From UMGS1649 sp045534225 (GTDB lineage Bacteria > Bacillota > Clostridia > TANB77 > CAG-465), in NCBI GenBank assembly GCA_045534225.1, contig JAZSJJ010000001.1:73789-137788 (forward strand): DNA of 64,000 nucleotides. The letters run 5' to 3'. Shown piece after piece: positions 44,784 to 53,691 of this stretch. A program made the translations under genes and the position numbers. The notes below the pieces were generated by a model. The model saw only the letters and a list, made by a program, of their open reading frames with translations, did not search any database and was not told the DNA's origin. Position 1 is the first letter of the stretch. Every line of letters starts with the position of its first letter.

Positions 44784-45284
44784 ATGAAGTATGTAGTAGG
44801 AAAAATCGGTAGCATGTTAGGTGATGAATTCCGAGTTCGTTACACTAATCCCAAACCAATCGAAGCCAATTCCGAAAGCGAAGCAATTGACTTCTACAAC
44901 AAAAATTATCTTCTCTCATCTGATGGTCGCCCCAAATTTTCGCTGAAGGCAGCAATGGAATTTTCAAGATGCATAGGTTATATGGATGATGACGGCAGAT
45001 TGCTCATCCCCAATTTCCATGTGCGTTACGAATCTGGAAAGAAACTCGAACCTGCACTCCCTGGTATGCGATACCATCTTGTGAGCAGGCTGCTTGACGA
45101 GCCTAAAGAGCTTACAGACTTCGGCCTTTATATTCCGATGTTCATTCAAGCCGCGTGCCCTGAAGATGCATTGAGCACTTACGAAGAAAAACACGTGACC
45201 GACAGATTTAAGGCCTATGTTTTGGGCTATTTGGACGAGAACAATACTTTTATTGTTCCAAACATTATGGACTTTGTATCATAA
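44784..45284 (+). CDS. orphan protein with two internal repeats, unknown
   Basis: 166 residues. Two copies of a roughly 65-residue unit can be aligned: the first has PIEANSESEAIDFYNKNYL...RCIGYMDDDGRLLIPNF, the second FIQAACPEDALSTYEEKHV...YVLGYLDENNTFIVPNI. Each gives a strand, two helices, GY(M/L)D(D/E) and a final strand with I(P)N. No family recognised. AAAGGAC precedes the ATG. Own promoter and terminator; clearly higher G and C content than its neighbours (codons such as CGC, CTC, GCC, CCC). Confidence 0.72.
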   Translation: MKYVVGKIGSMLGDEFRVRYTNPKPIEANSESEAIDFYNKNYLLSSDGRPKFSLKAAMEFSRCIGYMDDDGRLLIPNFHVRYESGKKLEPALPGMRYHLVSRLLDEPKELTDFGLYIPMFIQAACPEDALSTYEEKHVTDRFKAYVLGYLDENNTFIVPNIMDFVS

Positions 45285-45307
45285 GTCCCACTAACCTTAA
45301 AAACAAC

Positions 45308-45335
45308 AGCACCCCAATATTTTGGGGTGCTTTTA
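45308..45335. terminator. terminator between convergent 44784 and transporter genes
   Basis: 10-bp perfect stem AGCACCCCAA/TTGGGGTGCT with a TATT loop, then TTTTAG. Confidence 0.85.
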
Positions 45336-45353
45336 GCATCTATATAACTAATA

Positions 45354-46202
45354 TTAAATTACTGTTAAAAATATTCCAAGTATAACAAGTAGCGAACATA
45401 ATAATTTCTTTATTATATTCTTTTCCTTAAAGAATATCTTTCCAAATATTATTATTTCTATTACACTTAATTGTTTAATTAATGTCATTACGGCAACTTT
45501 ACTTTCCGGTATTTCGTTTGCTATAAACAAAAACTTGTCTCCAAACACCAAGCTTAAGGCAGCTATTAAAATCCAATAGTTTTTATTCATAGACTTAAAG
45601 TCTACATTCTTTTGTTTGAATAATAATATAATCCAATATATAATAGTTAAAAATAACAAAAAGTAAAATTGAAGCTGTGAGCTTGTTACTTTTGTTGTTA
45701 TTCCTTTGTCTATTATAGCAGATGTAGCGTTTAAGAAACATGAACCTAAAAGCATAAGTATAGCACTTTTATCTGCCTTCTTTTCGCCCTTCTTGCTACC
45801 TATTTTATTCACTAAAACCAAGCCTGTTATTACTAATATAATTCCAGCTATTGTTGAAGTCGTAAGCTTTTCGCCTAATATTAGTACACTTAATATTATT
45901 GAAAATATTATTCTAGCTAAATTTATTATCCCATAAAGACTTATCTCTATCTTTTTTAACGCATTTAGGGCAAGCACCCATGCTATTACTATAATAGATG
46001 ATTTAAATAAAATTATTAGCAAATACTTGAAGTCTATTAATATACTATCTTTCATCATAACAGCAGATATTAAAAATGCTATTAGCGAAAAGACAGCTAG
46101 CACTTCAAATATACTATTCTTCTCTATAGATTTCTTCTTCGCGCATTGAAACACGCCATTTATTACAGCATATAATACGGTTAATACAATCCAATTTGTC
46201 AT
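45354..46202 (-). CDS. EamA/DMT-family transporter
   Basis: 282 residues with ten membrane segments in two repeats of five, the EamA plan. ARIIFSIILSVLILGEKLTTSTIAG in the first half and SVIEIIIFGKIFFKEKNIIKK in the second are the repeated family signatures. A metabolite or drug exporter; substrate unknown. It lies after the OLE RNA-OapA unit but behind that unit's terminator. Confidence 0.85.
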   Translation of the reverse strand: MTNWIVLTVLYAVINGVFQCAKKKSIEKNSIFEVLAVFSLIAFLISAVMMKDSILIDFKYLLIILFKSSIIVIAWVLALNALKKIEISLYGIINLARIIFSIILSVLILGEKLTTSTIAGIILVITGLVLVNKIGSKKGEKKADKSAILMLLGSCFLNATSAIIDKGITTKVTSSQLQFYFLLFLTIIYWIILLFKQKNVDFKSMNKNYWILIAALSLVFGDKFLFIANEIPESKVAVMTLIKQLSVIEIIIFGKIFFKEKNIIKKLLCSLLVILGIFLTVI

Positions 46203-46267
46203 TTGTTTTTCCTCTTAAGAAAGTATATTCCAAAGGTAATTTTTTGTCAAATAAAATAGATATTAAA

Positions 46268-46298
46268 ACAAAAAAAGAAGATGCAAATAGCATCTTCT
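46268..46298 (-). terminator. terminator after the OapA-like gene
   Basis: 8-bp perfect stem GAAGATGC/GCATCTTC followed by eight T on the minus strand. Confidence 0.9.
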
Positions 46299-46321
46299 AT
46301 ATATCATAAATAATATTAAAA

Positions 46322-46894
46322 TTATTTTGTTTCCTTTTCTTTATTTTCCTTTTTAGTTGATTTGTTCTTTTCTTTAACCGGAGCAACTAAATGTATTATT
46401 CCACCAACCATACTCATTATTGGTTCTGCTTTTTTCATAGATATACCTTTACCTATAGCCTTACCACCTACTGTTACCGCAGCGATAATAGCACTTAGTA
46501 CAAGGCTTACTATCACAACATCCATTTTTAGCATTTCTGCTAACCTAACCGATACAAGAGCACCTGCACTACCAGATATAATACCACATATATCTCCTAA
46601 AAGGTCATTACATATGTTAGTTGCTTTATCTTTATTTTTTAATAGTCTTAAAACTTCCTTTGCTCCACCAGCTTTCTTAGCAGCCTTAGCATGGAACGGT
46701 GCCTCATCACATGTTGCTATTGCCATTCCTATCATGTCAAATAAAATACCTATAACTATAACAGCTACAAGTACACATATTGCTAATGTTATATTTAATT
46801 TTTCTATTACTACGTTAGATACTCCTCCAAATAATAAAGCTAACATAAATGTTAGCATAAACGTAGTTATTATCCATTTTGTACTTTCTTTCAT
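46322..46894 (-). CDS. OapA-like membrane protein (OLE RNA-associated)
   Basis: 190 residues. Membrane segments at about 8-28, 35-60 and 122-148, probably a fourth near 95-115. The central part (GMAIATCDEAPFHAKAAKKAGGAKEVLRLLKNKDKATNICNDLLGDICG) resembles the DUF21 core of CorC/CNNM proteins, as described for OapA of Alkalihalobacillus halodurans. OapA binds the large OLE RNA and takes it to the membrane. Here an approximately 510-nt structured, non-coding transcript lies directly upstream on the same strand. A Lys/Glu-rich tail of about 20 residues ends the protein. AAAGGAT precedes the ATG. Confidence 0.78.
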   Translation of the reverse strand: MKESTKWIITTFMLTFMLALLFGGVSNVVIEKLNITLAICVLVAVIVIGILFDMIGMAIATCDEAPFHAKAAKKAGGAKEVLRLLKNKDKATNICNDLLGDICGIISGSAGALVSVRLAEMLKMDVVIVSLVLSAIIAAVTVGGKAIGKGISMKKAEPIMSMVGGIIHLVAPVKEKNKSTKKENKEKETK

Positions 46895-46918
46895 TTCTAT
46901 CCTTTATACTATATATGA

Positions 46919-47428
46919 TATGGCAATGCGATAAGTAAATTTTGTGGCTTGAGGTCAAGTCGGATTTCCCTACAAACTACTACTCGTTACCTTGTAGCGG
47001 TTTCCCTTTAAAGTTCGCATCTAGGTGTCGCCACACTAGCTACATGATTACCACTTAGTCCACACTGTAATCCTTAACACATTCACTGTATCGTGACAGT
47101 CTAGAGGTTTTCCCTAACATCATTTCCCTATCCTTATTCGCTTTTGCAAGACTAATTTCAAAAACTAGTAACATTTATCCCGAAGTCTCACGCACGACTA
47201 GCTACAATTATATAGTACTCTCTATATAAAGGTCTACACATTATGTGAAGCTGAAAGAGGCTATTATATATATGCCATTATATTTTTACCTCAATCTTAA
47301 CCCTAATACTTACGCCCCAATCTGGGCGAATGCAGCATAAACACTAGGTGCCATTAATATGCTATATGATGGATTTTTAAGCCCACCTTGGGATAGGTAC
47401 TCTTTTGACTAGAATACTGTGCCATACG
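46919..47428 (-). ncRNA. OLE-type large structured RNA
   Basis: About 510 bases without any ORF, with higher G and C content than ordinary spacers here. A strong promoter (47435-47463) predicts a start near 47428. The ends can close as a stem: TATGGCA at the 5' end (47420-47426) with TGCCATA at the 3' end (46919-46925). Internal short hairpins abound, for example GCCCAGATTGGGGC. The OapA-like gene starts 25 bases later. OLE RNAs of Firmicutes have this size class and this neighbour. I identify it by context and structure; I cannot check the consensus. Confidence 0.75.
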
Positions 47429-47434
47429 TTATAT

Positions 47435-47463
47435 ATTATAACATTTTTGAAAATGAATGTCAA
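47435..47463 (-). promoter_or_regulatory. promoter of the OLE-type RNA
   Basis: Minus strand: perfect TTGACA, 17-base spacer, perfect TATAAT with TG one base upstream. Confidence 0.9.
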
Positions 47464-47481
47464 ATCTGATGTGATGATACC

Positions 47482-47512
47482 AAAAAGTCACCCATTTACG
47501 GGTGACTTTTTC
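47482..47512. terminator. terminator after the 47512 gene
   Basis: 12-bp stem AAAAAGTCACCC/GGGTGACTTTTT with a six-base loop; symmetric, so active in both directions. Confidence 0.85.
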
Positions 47513-47919
47513 TAGCTTTTTCTCTTTTCATCAAACCACTTCAACATTTCTTCGGCAGAATATTTATCATAGAGAATTTCCTCTATAACCTTTTCTTCGG
47601 GAATGCCAAATGCAGGCATAAGCAGGACGTTTGTGATTGTATCCAATTGTTTTTCGTTGAACGATTGATCAATAATCTTGCAAGCAGCTCTAAAGCTAGC
47701 TTTATATCTGTATCTAACAAACAAAGCTGCCTTTTTCTTCATAGAAAGGCAATCCTCTCTATCTATTCCAAGCATTTCCAGTTCATCTAGTGTAATTCCT
47801 TCAGAAATAGCAACACTCAGTAAGTTTCTATCACTATCATCTGAGAATCTCAAGATAAACTTGATTTCCTTGTCCGTTAAAGTTTCGTGAGGTTTAAGTT
47901 CAAGTTTGTTCTTTACCAT
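47512..47919 (-). CDS. orphan hypothetical protein, 135 aa
   Basis: Not recognised. Entirely helical by appearance, soluble and charged: DSDRNLLSVAISEGITLDELEMLGI in the N-terminal half and EEKVIEEILYDKYSAEEMLKWFDEKRKS at the end. AAGAAGGGG precedes the ATG. Own promoter and terminator. The promoter carries the same 12-base operator-like word as the nuclease-fold gene at 15140. Confidence 0.68.
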   Translation of the reverse strand: MVKNKLELKPHETLTDKEIKFILRFSDDSDRNLLSVAISEGITLDELEMLGIDREDCLSMKKKAALFVRYRYKASFRAACKIIDQSFNEKQLDTITNVLLMPAFGIPEEKVIEEILYDKYSAEEMLKWFDEKRKS

Positions 47920-47975
47920 AAATTTATTACCCCTTCTTTATTAAAATTTAGACCTTTATTTTTGCGCACCTGACT

Positions 47976-48004
47976 ATTGTAGCACAATATTATGTAAAAT
48001 GCAA
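47976..48004 (-). promoter_or_regulatory. promoter of the 47512 gene with operator-like 12-mer
   Basis: Minus strand TTGCAT, 17-base spacer, TACAAT. The spacer contains TTACATAATATT (47986-47997) one base from the -35, the same placement as at 15737-15748. Confidence 0.65.
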
Positions 48005-48037
48005 ATAAGTACACAAAATTTGTGTACTTATTTTTAT
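48003..48037. terminator. terminator after argS
   Basis: 11-bp stem AAGTACACAAA/TTTGTGTACTT with T/A tracts on both sides. Confidence 0.75.
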
Positions 48038-48056
48038 ATAAAATATTATATTTATT

Positions 48057-49760
48057 TTACATTTTATCTGGAGCTGTTATTCCAAGGATATTTAATCCAT
48101 TCTTAAGAACATATCCAGTTGCTTTAACTAAAGCAAGTCTTGCATTTCTTAAAGCTTCATCTTCTACTATTATTTGGCATTCGTTATAATATTTAGAGAA
48201 TGCACTTGCCACATCTATTATATATCTTGTTATAACAGATGGTTCGTTTTCGTTTGCAGCTTGTTTTAGCACATTTGAAGCCATTGCTAGAAGTTTAACC
48301 AACTCTATTTCTTCTTGTGCCGTTAATAATTCTGCCTTCACATCTTCTATAGTTGGTTCATAACCAGCTTTATTTATTATGCTGTTTGTTCTTACATATG
48401 TATATTGTACATATGGTCCCGTTTCGCCTTCGAATTTAAGCATTTCATCAAGATCAAATATTTCATCCTTAATTCTGTTGTTCTTAAGGTCGTTAAATAT
48501 TACAGCACCTATACCAACTGCTTTAGCAATTTTTTCTGCTTCTTCTCCAGTTTTGCCTTTAGCTTCTAATACTTGTTTCGCTTTTTCTATTGCTTCATCT
48601 ATTACATCTTTAATTGTTGTACTTGCACCTTTACGTGTAGATAATTTCTTTCCACCTGGTCCTAAAACCATCCCAAATGGAACGTGTACTAATCCTGGTA
48701 TATATTTTTCATCTACTATATATTTAGCAGTTTCAAATATTTGTTTAAAGTGTAGATTTTGTTCATAGCCTGTTAAGTATAAACATTTGGTGTAATCGTA
48801 AGTTCTAGCTCTGTAAAGTATTGCCGCTAGGTCACGAGTTGCATATGTAGTTGATCCGTTAGTTTTAAGTATCATACAAGGAACTTTTTCTGTTTCAAGT
48901 TCTACAACTTGTGCTCCTTCACTAGGAACAAGTTTGCCACTGTTTCTTAATATATCTACAACTTCACCCATTTTATCGTTATAGAAAGCTTCGCCGTTGT
49001 ATGAATCAAAAGTAATTCCTAAGATATCATATATTCTTTTATATTCTTCTAGACTTAGTTCTCTAAATTTAGACCATAACGCTACTATTTCTTCGTCTCC
49101 TGCTTCAAGGCGTGCAAAGTTTTCTCTTGCTTTTTCTACTATAGCTTCATCTTCTTTAGCCATTTCATTTATCTTAACATATATTTCAACTAACTTTTTA
49201 ATTGGTTCTTCAGTTAAGTCTATATTTTGTCCAAATCTTTTATATCCTTCTATTACATAACCAAATTGAGTTCCAAAGTCTCCCAAGTGGTTAATTCCTA
49301 CTACATTATATCCTAGTGCTTTATATATTTTAACTAAAGCAGAACCTATAACTGTTGAACGTAAATGTCCTATATGGAATGGTTTTGCTATATTAGGTGA
49401 AGAATAGTCTACACATATTGTTTTCCCTACTCCTTCTTCTAAGTTGTAACAAGCATCTTTTTTGTTTAATATATTTTTTACTGTTGTTTCTACTACAACT
49501 GAGTTATCTGCAAAGAAGTTTAAGTATCCAGCTACCACTTCTACTTTAGATACGCCGTCTACTTCTCCTAACTTGTCCTTTATATCATTAGCTATCATTA
49601 TAGGAGCCTTCTTAAATACGCTTGCTAGTTTAAAGCAAGGATATGCAAAGTCACCCATTTTATTGTCTTTTGGTGTTTCCATAGAATTAAATATTTCATC
49701 TACTTCTTTATCTAAGACTTTAGCTATGGCTGTGGCAATGTTTAATTTTATACTGTCCAT
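48057..49760 (-). CDS. argS: arginyl-tRNA synthetase
   Basis: 567 residues. N-terminal Add1 domain, catalytic core with SSPNIAKPFHIGHLRST (HIGH motif) and KLSTRKG in place of KMSKS as usual for ArgRS, and a C-terminal DALR anticodon-binding domain (YVRTNSIINKAG onward). Class I synthetase for tRNA-Arg. Its ATG shares one base with the stop of the RNHCP gene, so these genes form an operon with the TGS-kinase. Confidence 0.97.
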   Translation of the reverse strand: MDSIKLNIATAIAKVLDKEVDEIFNSMETPKDNKMGDFAYPCFKLASVFKKAPIMIANDIKDKLGEVDGVSKVEVVAGYLNFFADNSVVVETTVKNILNKKDACYNLEEGVGKTICVDYSSPNIAKPFHIGHLRSTVIGSALVKIYKALGYNVVGINHLGDFGTQFGYVIEGYKRFGQNIDLTEEPIKKLVEIYVKINEMAKEDEAIVEKARENFARLEAGDEEIVALWSKFRELSLEEYKRIYDILGITFDSYNGEAFYNDKMGEVVDILRNSGKLVPSEGAQVVELETEKVPCMILKTNGSTTYATRDLAAILYRARTYDYTKCLYLTGYEQNLHFKQIFETAKYIVDEKYIPGLVHVPFGMVLGPGGKKLSTRKGASTTIKDVIDEAIEKAKQVLEAKGKTGEEAEKIAKAVGIGAVIFNDLKNNRIKDEIFDLDEMLKFEGETGPYVQYTYVRTNSIINKAGYEPTIEDVKAELLTAQEEIELVKLLAMASNVLKQAANENEPSVITRYIIDVASAFSKYYNECQIIVEDEALRNARLALVKATGYVLKNGLNILGITAPDKM

Positions 49761-50077
49761 TATATTCCTCCATTTTTAGCATATTCTTTTATTACATTTA
49801 GAATTTCTTCTTCATTATCATCTTTAGCAACTATGTTACGTACTTTCGCTTTGCACTTAGTACATATGTATTCTATTTGCATTTGTTTCTTTCCTGTGTT
49901 TAATACATTTACTGGCCTTAAAAGGCCTCTACATTCATTTAACCTATCTCCTGGTTCTATATCCACATGTAACGAATATAAACATTTATTACAGTGATCC
50001 CTAGAAGTATAGCCAAGTTTTTCAACTTGGCTTCCACAGTGTTTACAAATAAATGAATCATCGTTTTTTACAAACAT
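49760..50077 (-). CDS. RNHCP-domain zinc-ribbon protein
   Basis: 105 residues. Four Cys pairs: FICKHCGS, the family block RDHCNKCLYSLHVDIEPGDR, ECRGLLRP and YICTKCKAK. The RDHC/RNHC-P motif is diagnostic of the RNHCP family, whose role is unknown to me but which often lies beside translation genes. Here it sits between a nucleoside-kinase-like gene and argS, one base overlapping the latter. Confidence 0.85.
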   Translation of the reverse strand: MFVKNDDSFICKHCGSQVEKLGYTSRDHCNKCLYSLHVDIEPGDRLNECRGLLRPVNVLNTGKKQMQIEYICTKCKAKVRNIVAKDDNEEEILNVIKEYAKNGGI

Positions 50078-50086
50078 GTAGCCTCC

Positions 50087-51754
50087 TTATATCTTTAAGC
50101 TTGCATTTCCTATAAATTCTCTTACTATACTATCGCCTGGTATATCTTTAGTTTCAATTGGCAAGAACTTTTGTATAAAGTGATATAGTCTTCTTGATTC
50201 TGAGAAGTATTCACTTGATTTATCTACTTGAAGTAGTAACGGTTCTGCAAAAGCTTTTAATGCTCCAATTTCGTATACAAGACTTGTATTAAATATATAA
50301 TCTGCATATTTTATATTTGGATATATATATTTAGTTTCGCCTGTTCTTAAGTTAGGCCACATTGCAAGAGTTCTTTCTACCTTGTGTCCTCTATTATGAT
50401 AGTCTCTTACTATTCTTCTTAACATTCTTGTATCTGTGGTAGACACTTTAGAGTAATCGTCTATATTAAGAGTTGTCATAGGTGCAATATATATTTTATA
50501 TTTAAGCTTTTCATCTATATCTTTTAGTAACGCTGGATTTAAAGCGTGTATACCTTCAAGAACAATAACATCATTTGGTCCTAATGTTAATGTCTTTCCT
50601 TTATATTCTTTTTCTCCAGTTACAAAGTTAAATTCTGGCATTTCTACTGTTTTACCTGCATAAAGTGCCGCCATATGTCTATTAAACAAATCTAAATCTA
50701 AGGCATCAATTGTCTCAAAGTCGTATTCTCCGTTAGGTAGTTTTGGATTATCTTCTCTTTCTTTAAAGTAATTATCCATAGATACAACTATTGGGTTATA
50801 TCCAATAAGTTTAAGATTTATACATAGTTTGTTTGCAAAAGTTGTTTTACCTGATGATGAAGGTCCTGCTATCATAAATAGTCTCTTCGTACCTTTTGTT
50901 TTTATATCGTTCATAAGGTCTGCCATTCTATTTTCATGATCAGCTTCAGCAACTCTAACTATATCTGGCATTTTACCCGTTATAACTTTTTCGTTTATTT
51001 CAGGCACATTAGTAACTCCTATTATTCTTAAGAAATCCCCATTCTTTTCAAAAACTTCATATAATGGGCTCTCTGCTATTGTTGCATTAATCTTAGTTGG
51101 ATCTGAACGTTTAGGTAACATTAATGCAAAACCGCGTCTGAATTTCTTTATTTCAAAATCTGGTGTACATCCAGTAGTTGGAGCAAGTATTCCATCAGTT
51201 AAACCGTACGTATCTTCCGCTTTGTATATTGTTACTGTTGGTTGCATATACACAGAAATTCCTTTTAATGCATCAGGATGACCGTTACTATCAAATAAAC
51301 ATTTTGCTTCTTCATAACTTACAACCATTTTTTCTATCTTAGAGTTTCTAGCAACTATACTTCTCATTTCCTTAAGAATTTCTTCAGCCATAACATTTGT
51401 AAACTTCATGTTTTCACAAATGAAATATACAATACCATCAATTGTATTACATACTTCAACATCTAGATTTGGATATAGTCTTTGAAGAGCTATGTGTAAT
51501 AAGAATTTAACTGTTCTTACATACACCCTGTGTCCATCTTGATCTGTTAAAGTTATTTTTTCAACTTCACCATCTTCTACAAGAGGCACATTTGCTGTTT
51601 TAAGAGCGTTATTAACTTTGACAGCTAATAATCCATCCATATCCACTTTAGCTGTTTTTAATGCGTCTATAGCGCTCGTGCCATACTTTACAGATATTTC
51701 TTTGCCGTTTTCAAATTTAACTTTAATTTTTTTGTTTTTTAATTCTTCTATCAT
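50087..51754 (-). CDS. TGS-domain uridine kinase-like protein
   Basis: 555 residues. An N-terminal TGS domain (about 10-70, KVKFENGKEISVKYGTSAID) and a ThrRS-type second domain (HIALQRLYPN onward) precede a P-loop kinase with FMIAGPSSSGKTTFAN (about 290-305), VSMDNYFKERED and VLEGIHALNP, as in phosphoribulokinase/uridine kinase enzymes. This fusion is a known family in Clostridia and others. It probably phosphorylates a nucleoside; the TGS part may regulate. GGAG precedes the ATG. Confidence 0.9.
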   Translation of the reverse strand: MIEELKNKKIKVKFENGKEISVKYGTSAIDALKTAKVDMDGLLAVKVNNALKTANVPLVEDGEVEKITLTDQDGHRVYVRTVKFLLHIALQRLYPNLDVEVCNTIDGIVYFICENMKFTNVMAEEILKEMRSIVARNSKIEKMVVSYEEAKCLFDSNGHPDALKGISVYMQPTVTIYKAEDTYGLTDGILAPTTGCTPDFEIKKFRRGFALMLPKRSDPTKINATIAESPLYEVFEKNGDFLRIIGVTNVPEINEKVITGKMPDIVRVAEADHENRMADLMNDIKTKGTKRLFMIAGPSSSGKTTFANKLCINLKLIGYNPIVVSMDNYFKEREDNPKLPNGEYDFETIDALDLDLFNRHMAALYAGKTVEMPEFNFVTGEKEYKGKTLTLGPNDVIVLEGIHALNPALLKDIDEKLKYKIYIAPMTTLNIDDYSKVSTTDTRMLRRIVRDYHNRGHKVERTLAMWPNLRTGETKYIYPNIKYADYIFNTSLVYEIGALKAFAEPLLLQVDKSSEYFSESRRLYHFIQKFLPIETKDIPGDSIVREFIGNASLKI

Positions 51755-51904
51755 AAAAAGCTCCTTTGTATATTTAATTTATTCTTTTCGTCTGTTATTA
51801 TGTCTATATAACTATATACCAAATATAGAGAAAAGTCAATTGTTGCTTTACTTTTTAGAACAATTAGTATATAATAAAAACTGCTTAAAAAAGGAGTGAT
51901 TTTT

Positions 51905-52999
51905 TTGAAATTAGGTATTGTTGGATTACCAAACGTTGGTAAAAGCACATTATTTAATGCTATAACAAAAGCAGGCGCAGAAAGTGCTAACTATCCTTTC
52001 TGTACAATAGAACCAAATATAGGTACAGTATTAGTTCCAGATGAACGTTTGGAAGTATTAACAAAAATGTATGATTCGTTAAAAACAACTTATGCTACAA
52101 TAGAATTCGTAGATATAGCTGGTCTTGTTAAAGGAGCTTCTAAAGGTGAAGGTTTAGGAAATAAATTCTTATCTCACATTCGCGAAGTTGATGCTATAGT
52201 TCACGTAGTAAGATGTTTCGAAGATAAAAATATAGTTCACGTAGAGGGTAAAATAGATCCTCTAGATGATATTGAAACAATATCTTTAGAGTTAATATTC
52301 TCCGATGTTGAAACTGTAAACAGAAGACTTGAAAGAGCAAATAAAGCAGCTAAATCCCATGATAAAGCGGCACTTATGGAAGTAGATGCATTAAACAGAC
52401 TTAAAGCAGCTTTAGAAGAAGGAAAACCTGCAAGAACAGTTGAGCTTTCTGATGAAGAAAAATCTTTACTTACAGATTTATTCTTACTTACTTCTAAAAA
52501 AGTTATATACATAGCAAATGTTAACGAGGATCAATTATTAGACATAGATAACGATGCTAATGTAAACAAGGTTAAAGAATTTGCAAGCAAAGAAGGTGCT
52601 ATATGTATTCCTCTATGCGCAAAACTTGAAGAAGAATTATCTGAACTAGATGATGAAGATAGACAAGCTTTAATGCAAGACTATGGTATGACTGCTTCTG
52701 GATTAGATTTGTTAGCAGTTAAAAGTTATGAACTACTTAACCTTATGTCTTACCTTACAGCTGGTAAAACTGAAGTTAGAGCTTGGACAATAACAAAAGG
52801 TACTAAAGCTCCAGGCGCTGCAGGAAAAATACATTCAGATTTTGAACGTGGCTTTATTAAAGCGGAAATTGTTTCTTATGACGATTTAATAGCTTGTGGT
52901 ACATATGCTGCAGCTAGAGATAAAGGTCTAGTTAGACTTGAAGGAAAAGAATATGTAGTTCAAGATGGAGATATTATACTATTTAAGTTTAATGTATAA
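51905..52999 (+). CDS. ychF: Obg-like GTPase/ATPase YchF
   Basis: 364 residues. TTG start at 51905 follows AAGGAG by 8 bases; the GTG at 51896 lies inside the ribosome site. G1 GLPNVGKST, G2 region NYPFCTIEPN, G3 DIAGLVKGAS and the altered G4 (NVNEDQ) that prefers ATP are present, then a helical coiled insert and a C-terminal TGS domain (TITKGTKAPGAAGKIHSDFERGF). Binds ribosomes and is linked to stress responses. Single-gene unit. Confidence 0.96.
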   Translation: MKLGIVGLPNVGKSTLFNAITKAGAESANYPFCTIEPNIGTVLVPDERLEVLTKMYDSLKTTYATIEFVDIAGLVKGASKGEGLGNKFLSHIREVDAIVHVVRCFEDKNIVHVEGKIDPLDDIETISLELIFSDVETVNRRLERANKAAKSHDKAALMEVDALNRLKAALEEGKPARTVELSDEEKSLLTDLFLLTSKKVIYIANVNEDQLLDIDNDANVNKVKEFASKEGAICIPLCAKLEEELSELDDEDRQALMQDYGMTASGLDLLAVKSYELLNLMSYLTAGKTEVRAWTITKGTKAPGAAGKIHSDFERGFIKAEIVSYDDLIACGTYAAARDKGLVRLEGKEYVVQDGDIILFKFNV

Positions 53000-53027
53000 T
53001 ATAAAAAAGAGAAATATTAAAGCACAA

Positions 53028-53061
53028 AAAAGAAGCGGTGGATTTCCACCGCTCTTCTTTT
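53028..53061. terminator. terminator between convergent ychF and 53067 gene
   Basis: GCGGTGG/CCACCGC stem extended by AAGAA/CTCTT pairs, ATTT loop, then CTTTT. Confidence 0.85.
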
Positions 53062-53066
53062 AGCTT

Positions 53067-53531
53067 TTAACGACCTTTTGCTCGAGGGCTATGCACTGGC
53101 TTAAGATCATAGTATTTAGCTTGATCCATGTAATACTGCTGTCTGCGGTATTCTGCCTGCCTCTTTCTTTTGATTTCCTTGTTCCATTTGTAGTTCTGAT
53201 AAAGAGCTACTGCAATCATAACTTCAAAAATTATGAGAGCAATGGAAACAAGTACACCAATAATTTGGAGACCTTTAGGAAGAGTATAGCTAAACCAAGA
53301 TTTGTAACCACCACCAAAGTAGAGTTCTTCTCTTGCTTCTGCCACATCTTCATAAATAGCATCTGCCGCTCTCCTCATATGAGGATCACCGGATGCTGCT
53401 TTAAGCTCAGCTTCTGCTACATCGTTAGAGAGTATGCACATGTACCCTGCGATACAACAGGTATAAAAAGCACCTGCAAATAAGATTACTGCCACAACAA
53501 CTGCTATGGACCGGGCTAAAAAGTTTTTCAT
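53067..53531 (-). CDS. orphan two-segment membrane protein, unknown
   Basis: 154 residues. ATG at 53531 has AAAGGAAG 7 bases upstream. Membrane segments at about 9-33 and 93-116 enclose an outside loop of about 60 residues (SNDVAEAELKAASGDPHMRRAADAI); the cytoplasmic tail is rich in Arg, Lys, Tyr and Gln (KRKRQAEYRRQQYYMDQAKYY). Not recognised. Own promoter and terminator; G and C content clearly above that of ychF. Confidence 0.7.
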   Translation of the reverse strand: MKNFLARSIAVVVAVILFAGAFYTCCIAGYMCILSNDVAEAELKAASGDPHMRRAADAIYEDVAEAREELYFGGGYKSWFSYTLPKGLQIIGVLVSIALIIFEVMIAVALYQNYKWNKEIKRKRQAEYRRQQYYMDQAKYYDLKPVHSPRAKGR

Positions 53532-53564
53532 TTGGAAACTTCCTTTCATATTTGAGATACTTAT

Positions 53565-53594
53565 ATTATACCACTTTTATCAGTGTTATGTCAA
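53565..53594 (-). promoter_or_regulatory. promoter of the 53067 gene
   Basis: Minus strand TTGACA, 18-base spacer, TATAAT. Confidence 0.8.
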
Positions 53595-53640
53595 CGTGGA
53601 AAAGTTTTTTGATTTTTTTAGACTTTTTTCAAAAATAGTA

Positions 53641-53669
53641 TTGACATTCCATCTCAAATTAATTATAAT
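53641..53669 (+). promoter_or_regulatory. promoter of the two tRNA genes
   Basis: TTGACA, 17-base spacer, TATAAT; transcription should start about 15 bases before the first tRNA. Confidence 0.9.
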
Positions 53670-53691
53670 AAGTTTGTTCGCTACGATGTGT

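Noticed and set aside
46919..47428. RNase P RNA, tmRNA or a phage-type large RNA (ROOL/GOLLD) as identity of the structured RNA
   Set aside because: No RNase P core motif or tmRNA tag frame and tRNA-like ends are visible, and the OapA-like neighbour points to OLE.
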